From an uncultured Oscillospiraceae bacterium (GTDB taxonomy: Bacteria; Bacillota; Clostridia; Oscillospirales; Oscillospiraceae): 14,801 nucleotides of DNA. The position numbers were made by a program, and so were the translations under genes. The notes under the pieces are model-generated. The model saw nothing but the letters and a program-made list of their open reading frames with translations. It was not told the DNA's origin and searched no databases. The stretch spans positions 1 through 14,801 of the forward strand of contig CAADUW010000108.1 of assembly GCA_900752285.1 (NCBI GenBank), given 5' to 3'. Positions 13,147-14,801 of the stretch are shown piece after piece (the first letter of the stretch is position 1; every line of letters begins with the position of its first letter).

Positions 13147-14580
13147 ATGAAACCTTTTATGGATAAGGATTTCCTGCTGGAAACCGAAACGGCAAAGCAT
13201 CTGTTCCACGATTACGCGGAAAACATGCCCCTTGTGGACTACCATTGCCACATTTCTCCCCGGGAAATTTACGAAAACCGCCGGTTCAATGATCTCGTGG
13301 AGGTGTGGCTGGGCGGGCAGCAGCCCGACGGCTCCTATTTCGGCGACCACTACAAGTGGCGCGTCATGCGTTCCGCGGGAATTCCCGAGAGCTACATCAC
13401 CGGCTCCCAGCCCCCCGAGGCACGGCTGAAAAAGTTTTCCGAGGCGCTGGAGCTTGCCATCGGCAACCCCATGTACCACTGGTGCAATCTGGAGCTGCGG
13501 AAGTTCTTCGGCTACGAGGGCTACCTGTCCCCCGCCACTGCGGACGAGGTCTGGACCTTAACGAAGGAAAAGCTTCAGAGTGACCCCAACCTTACCGTTC
13601 GGGGCCTCATCGAGCAGTCGAATGTTGCCTTCATCGGCACCACAGACGACCCCGTTGACTCTCTGGAGTGGCACGAAAAGATTGCGGCGGATCCCACCAT
13701 TCATTTTCAGGTCTGCCCCTCCTTCCGCCCGGATAAGGCAATCAACATCGGCAAGCCCGGCTTCGCCGCTTACATGGAAAAGCTGGCAGCCTCCGTGGGC
13801 AAGAATACCCTTGCCACCGTGTCCGAGGTCTGTGACGCACTGACAGAGCGGCTGCAATTCTTTGCCGACCACGGCTGCCGGGCAAGCGACCACGGTCTTG
13901 ATTACATTCCCTTCCGCCCCGTGTCCGAGGCGGAAGCGGACGACGCGCTGGCAAAGGTTATGTGCGGTGAGACCCTGACCACGGAAGAGGTGGAGGGCTA
14001 TCAGACCGCCCTGCTCCTGCATCTGGGCAGAGAGTACCACAAACGGGGCATCGTCATGCAGATTCACTACTCCTGTCTGCGGGGCGTGAACGAGGGCATG
14101 AACGCCAAGCTGGGTCCCGATACCGGCTTTGACATGATCGCCCAGAACACCTGCGGCGGCGACATTGCAAAGCTTCTGTCCGCCCTGTCCGGCGAGGGCG
14201 CCTGCCCCAAGACCATCCTCTACTCCCTGAACCCGGCAGACAATCAGCAGCTGGACACCATGCTGGGCTGCTTCCAGTCCGACGAGATCCCCGGCAAGAT
14301 CCAGCACGGCTCCGCCTGGTGGTTCAACGACACCAAATCCGGCATGGAGGAGCAGATGCGCTCTCTTGCCAATCTGGGGCTGCTTGGTACCTTCGTCGGC
14401 ATGCTCACCGACTCCCGTTCCTTCCTGAGCTACGCACGGCACGACTATTTCCGCAGAATCCTCTGCAACCTGATCGGCCACTGGGTTGAAAACGGCGAGT
14501 ATCCCAACGACGAACAGGCCCTGAAAAAAATCGTAGAAGGCGTCTGCTACAAGAACGCCGAACGGTACTTTAACCTGTAA
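13147..14580 (+). CDS. uxaC: Uronate isomerase
   Basis: Isomerises D-galacturonate to D-tagaturonate and D-glucuronate to D-fructuronate, the entry step of the pathway; cytoplasmic. The protein has 477 residues and belongs to the amidohydrolase superfamily. The metal-binding HxH is His33-Cys-His35 in 'VDYHCHISP' (30-38). Other family blocks are 'DHYKWRVMRSAGI' (67-79), 'LELRKFFGY' (115-123), 'TTDDPVDSLEWH' (155-166) and 'FRPDKA' (183-188). 'IHYSC' and the C-terminal 'GMLTDSRSFLSYARHDYFRR' are also typical. The start has AGGAGG (13133-13138) eight nt upstream; the gap from uxaA is 15 nt. It is the last gene of the operon and is followed at once by strong hairpins. If glucuronate is also used, UxuA and UxuB must be supplied from another locus. 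Confidence 0.96.
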   Translation: MKPFMDKDFLLETETAKHLFHDYAENMPLVDYHCHISPREIYENRRFNDLVEVWLGGQQPDGSYFGDHYKWRVMRSAGIPESYITGSQPPEARLKKFSEALELAIGNPMYHWCNLELRKFFGYEGYLSPATADEVWTLTKEKLQSDPNLTVRGLIEQSNVAFIGTTDDPVDSLEWHEKIAADPTIHFQVCPSFRPDKAINIGKPGFAAYMEKLAASVGKNTLATVSEVCDALTERLQFFADHGCRASDHGLDYIPFRPVSEAEADDALAKVMCGETLTTEEVEGYQTALLLHLGREYHKRGIVMQIHYSCLRGVNEGMNAKLGPDTGFDMIAQNTCGGDIAKLLSALSGEGACPKTILYSLNPADNQQLDTMLGCFQSDEIPGKIQHGSAWWFNDTKSGMEEQMRSLANLGLLGTFVGMLTDSRSFLSYARHDYFRRILCNLIGHWVENGEYPNDEQALKKIVEGVCYKNAERYFNL

Positions 14581-14584
14581 TTCC

Positions 14585-14620
14585 AAAAATGTCCCCCTTT
14601 TCGATACTGAAAAGGGGGAC
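14585..14620 (-). terminator. Strong hairpin with T-tract on the minus strand
   Basis: GTCCCCCTTTTC (14591-14602) and GAAAAGGGGGAC (14609-14620) make a perfect 12-bp stem with a GATACT loop. On the plus strand no T-run follows. On the minus strand the stem is followed by ATTTTTGG, the complement of 14583-14590. It therefore looks like a terminator for transcription arriving from the right, and could also protect the 3' end of the uxaC message. Confidence 0.7.
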
Positions 14621-14628
14621 ACGAGACT

Positions 14629-14657
14629 GTCAAAAAAGGGCTTTGCCCTTTTTTGAC
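14629..14657 (+). terminator. Strong bidirectional intrinsic terminator of the uronate operon
   Basis: GTCAAAAAAGGG (14629-14640) pairs perfectly over 12 bp with CCCTTTTTTGAC (14646-14657) around CTTTG. The T6 in the 3' arm acts as U-tract on the plus strand, and the A6 in the 5' arm does so on the minus strand. Located 49 nt after the uxaC stop, it should end the uronate transcript. Confidence 0.8.
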
Positions 14658-14664
14658 AAAAGGA

Positions 14665-14781
14665 TTGCAGTCTGCTGCGCGCACGTCTTGTCCGCTGTAA
14701 GGGGACAAGACGCACAGCTCCGCGCCAAGAGCCGCCTTCGGCGGTTGCGCTCTGCACAGCGCTGCGGCGCTAGACTTGCAG
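14665..14781. repeat. GC-rich multi-branch palindromic element, possible structured RNA
   Basis: This gene-free segment folds back on itself. The outer arms TTGCAGTCTGCTGCGCGC (14665-14682) and the stretch 14759-14781 (...GCGCTAGACTTGCAG) are imperfect inverted repeats sharing TGCA, GTCT and GCGC helices. Inside are a 9-bp stem, GTCTTGTCC (14685-14693) with GGACAAGAC (14703-14711), and a nested stem, GCGC (14722-14725)/GCGC (14747-14750) enclosing CCGCC (14732-14736)/GGCGG (14740-14744). I see no open frame with coding character. It could be a dispersed palindromic repeat or a small RNA read from the minus strand into the terminators at 14591-14657. The remaining bases to 14801 hold nothing I recognise. 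Confidence 0.5.
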
Positions 14782-14801
14782 CCTGAGTTGTATTTTCTGT
14801 C

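Noticed and set aside
11521..13479. 652-codon open frame on the minus strand across uxaA
   Set aside because: It is the complement of well-identified uxaB, uxaA and uxaC coding sequence, with low-complexity translation and no family similarity.

Overview
The window looks like a chromosomal segment of a GC-rich member of the Clostridia, most likely family Oscillospiraceae or a close relative. The evidence is strong AGGAGG-type ribosome binding sites before almost every gene, a gene density typical of Firmicutes, Clostridia-like protein sequences, and intergenic 'GTGACTGAGAGGG' hairpin repeats of a kind I associate with gut Clostridia. This placement comes from style and recall, not from a search. 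All ten confident genes lie on the plus strand; the long minus-strand open frames are shadows of these genes. I see no tRNA, rRNA, CRISPR array, insertion sequence or prophage gene.

Region 1 (1-2802) starts with a hairpin repeat and a recognisable promoter. Two overlapping genes follow. The first encodes a 656-residue protein that joins a ParB/Srx-like N-terminal module to a BMP/PnrA-type ligand-binding domain and has no signal peptide. The second encodes a small calcineurin-like phosphoesterase whose first metal motif is altered (Asp-x-Glu instead of Asp-x-His). The pair is translationally coupled by a 26-nt overlap and is the least conventional coding material here.

Region 2 (2803-8247) begins with a second, truncated copy of the repeat. 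It continues with a DUF2461 gene, then dapA, dapB and dapF (diaminopimelate/lysine synthesis, each joined to the next by a 4-nt ATGA overlap), then an Lhr-core-like superfamily 2 helicase 22 nt after dapF. No internal terminator is visible, so all five genes are probably co-transcribed. DapF converts LL- to meso-diaminopimelate for peptidoglycan and lysine, so this organism makes LL-diaminopimelate. The genes between tetrahydrodipicolinate and LL-diaminopimelate, and lysA, lie elsewhere.

Region 3 (8248-14580) is a hexuronate catabolic locus. A short intergenic stretch carries a LacI/CcpA-like palindrome, a terminator-like hairpin and a TATAAT promoter. It is followed by an AraC-family regulator, a short-chain dehydrogenase of the gluconate 5-dehydrogenase/KduD type, UxaB (tagaturonate reductase), UxaA (altronate dehydratase) and UxaC (uronate isomerase). 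Together UxaC, UxaB and UxaA convert D-galacturonate to 2-keto-3-deoxy-D-gluconate. UxuA, UxuB, KdgK, KdgA and a transporter are not in the window.

Region 4 (14581-14801) has no gene. It holds two strong back-to-back hairpin terminators, one of which has its T-tract on the minus strand. Beyond them is a roughly 117-nt GC-rich segment that can fold into a closed multi-branch structure, a candidate structured RNA or palindromic repeat. Overall the window is mostly ordinary metabolism. The best leads are the BMP-fusion/phosphoesterase pair and the structured tail element.
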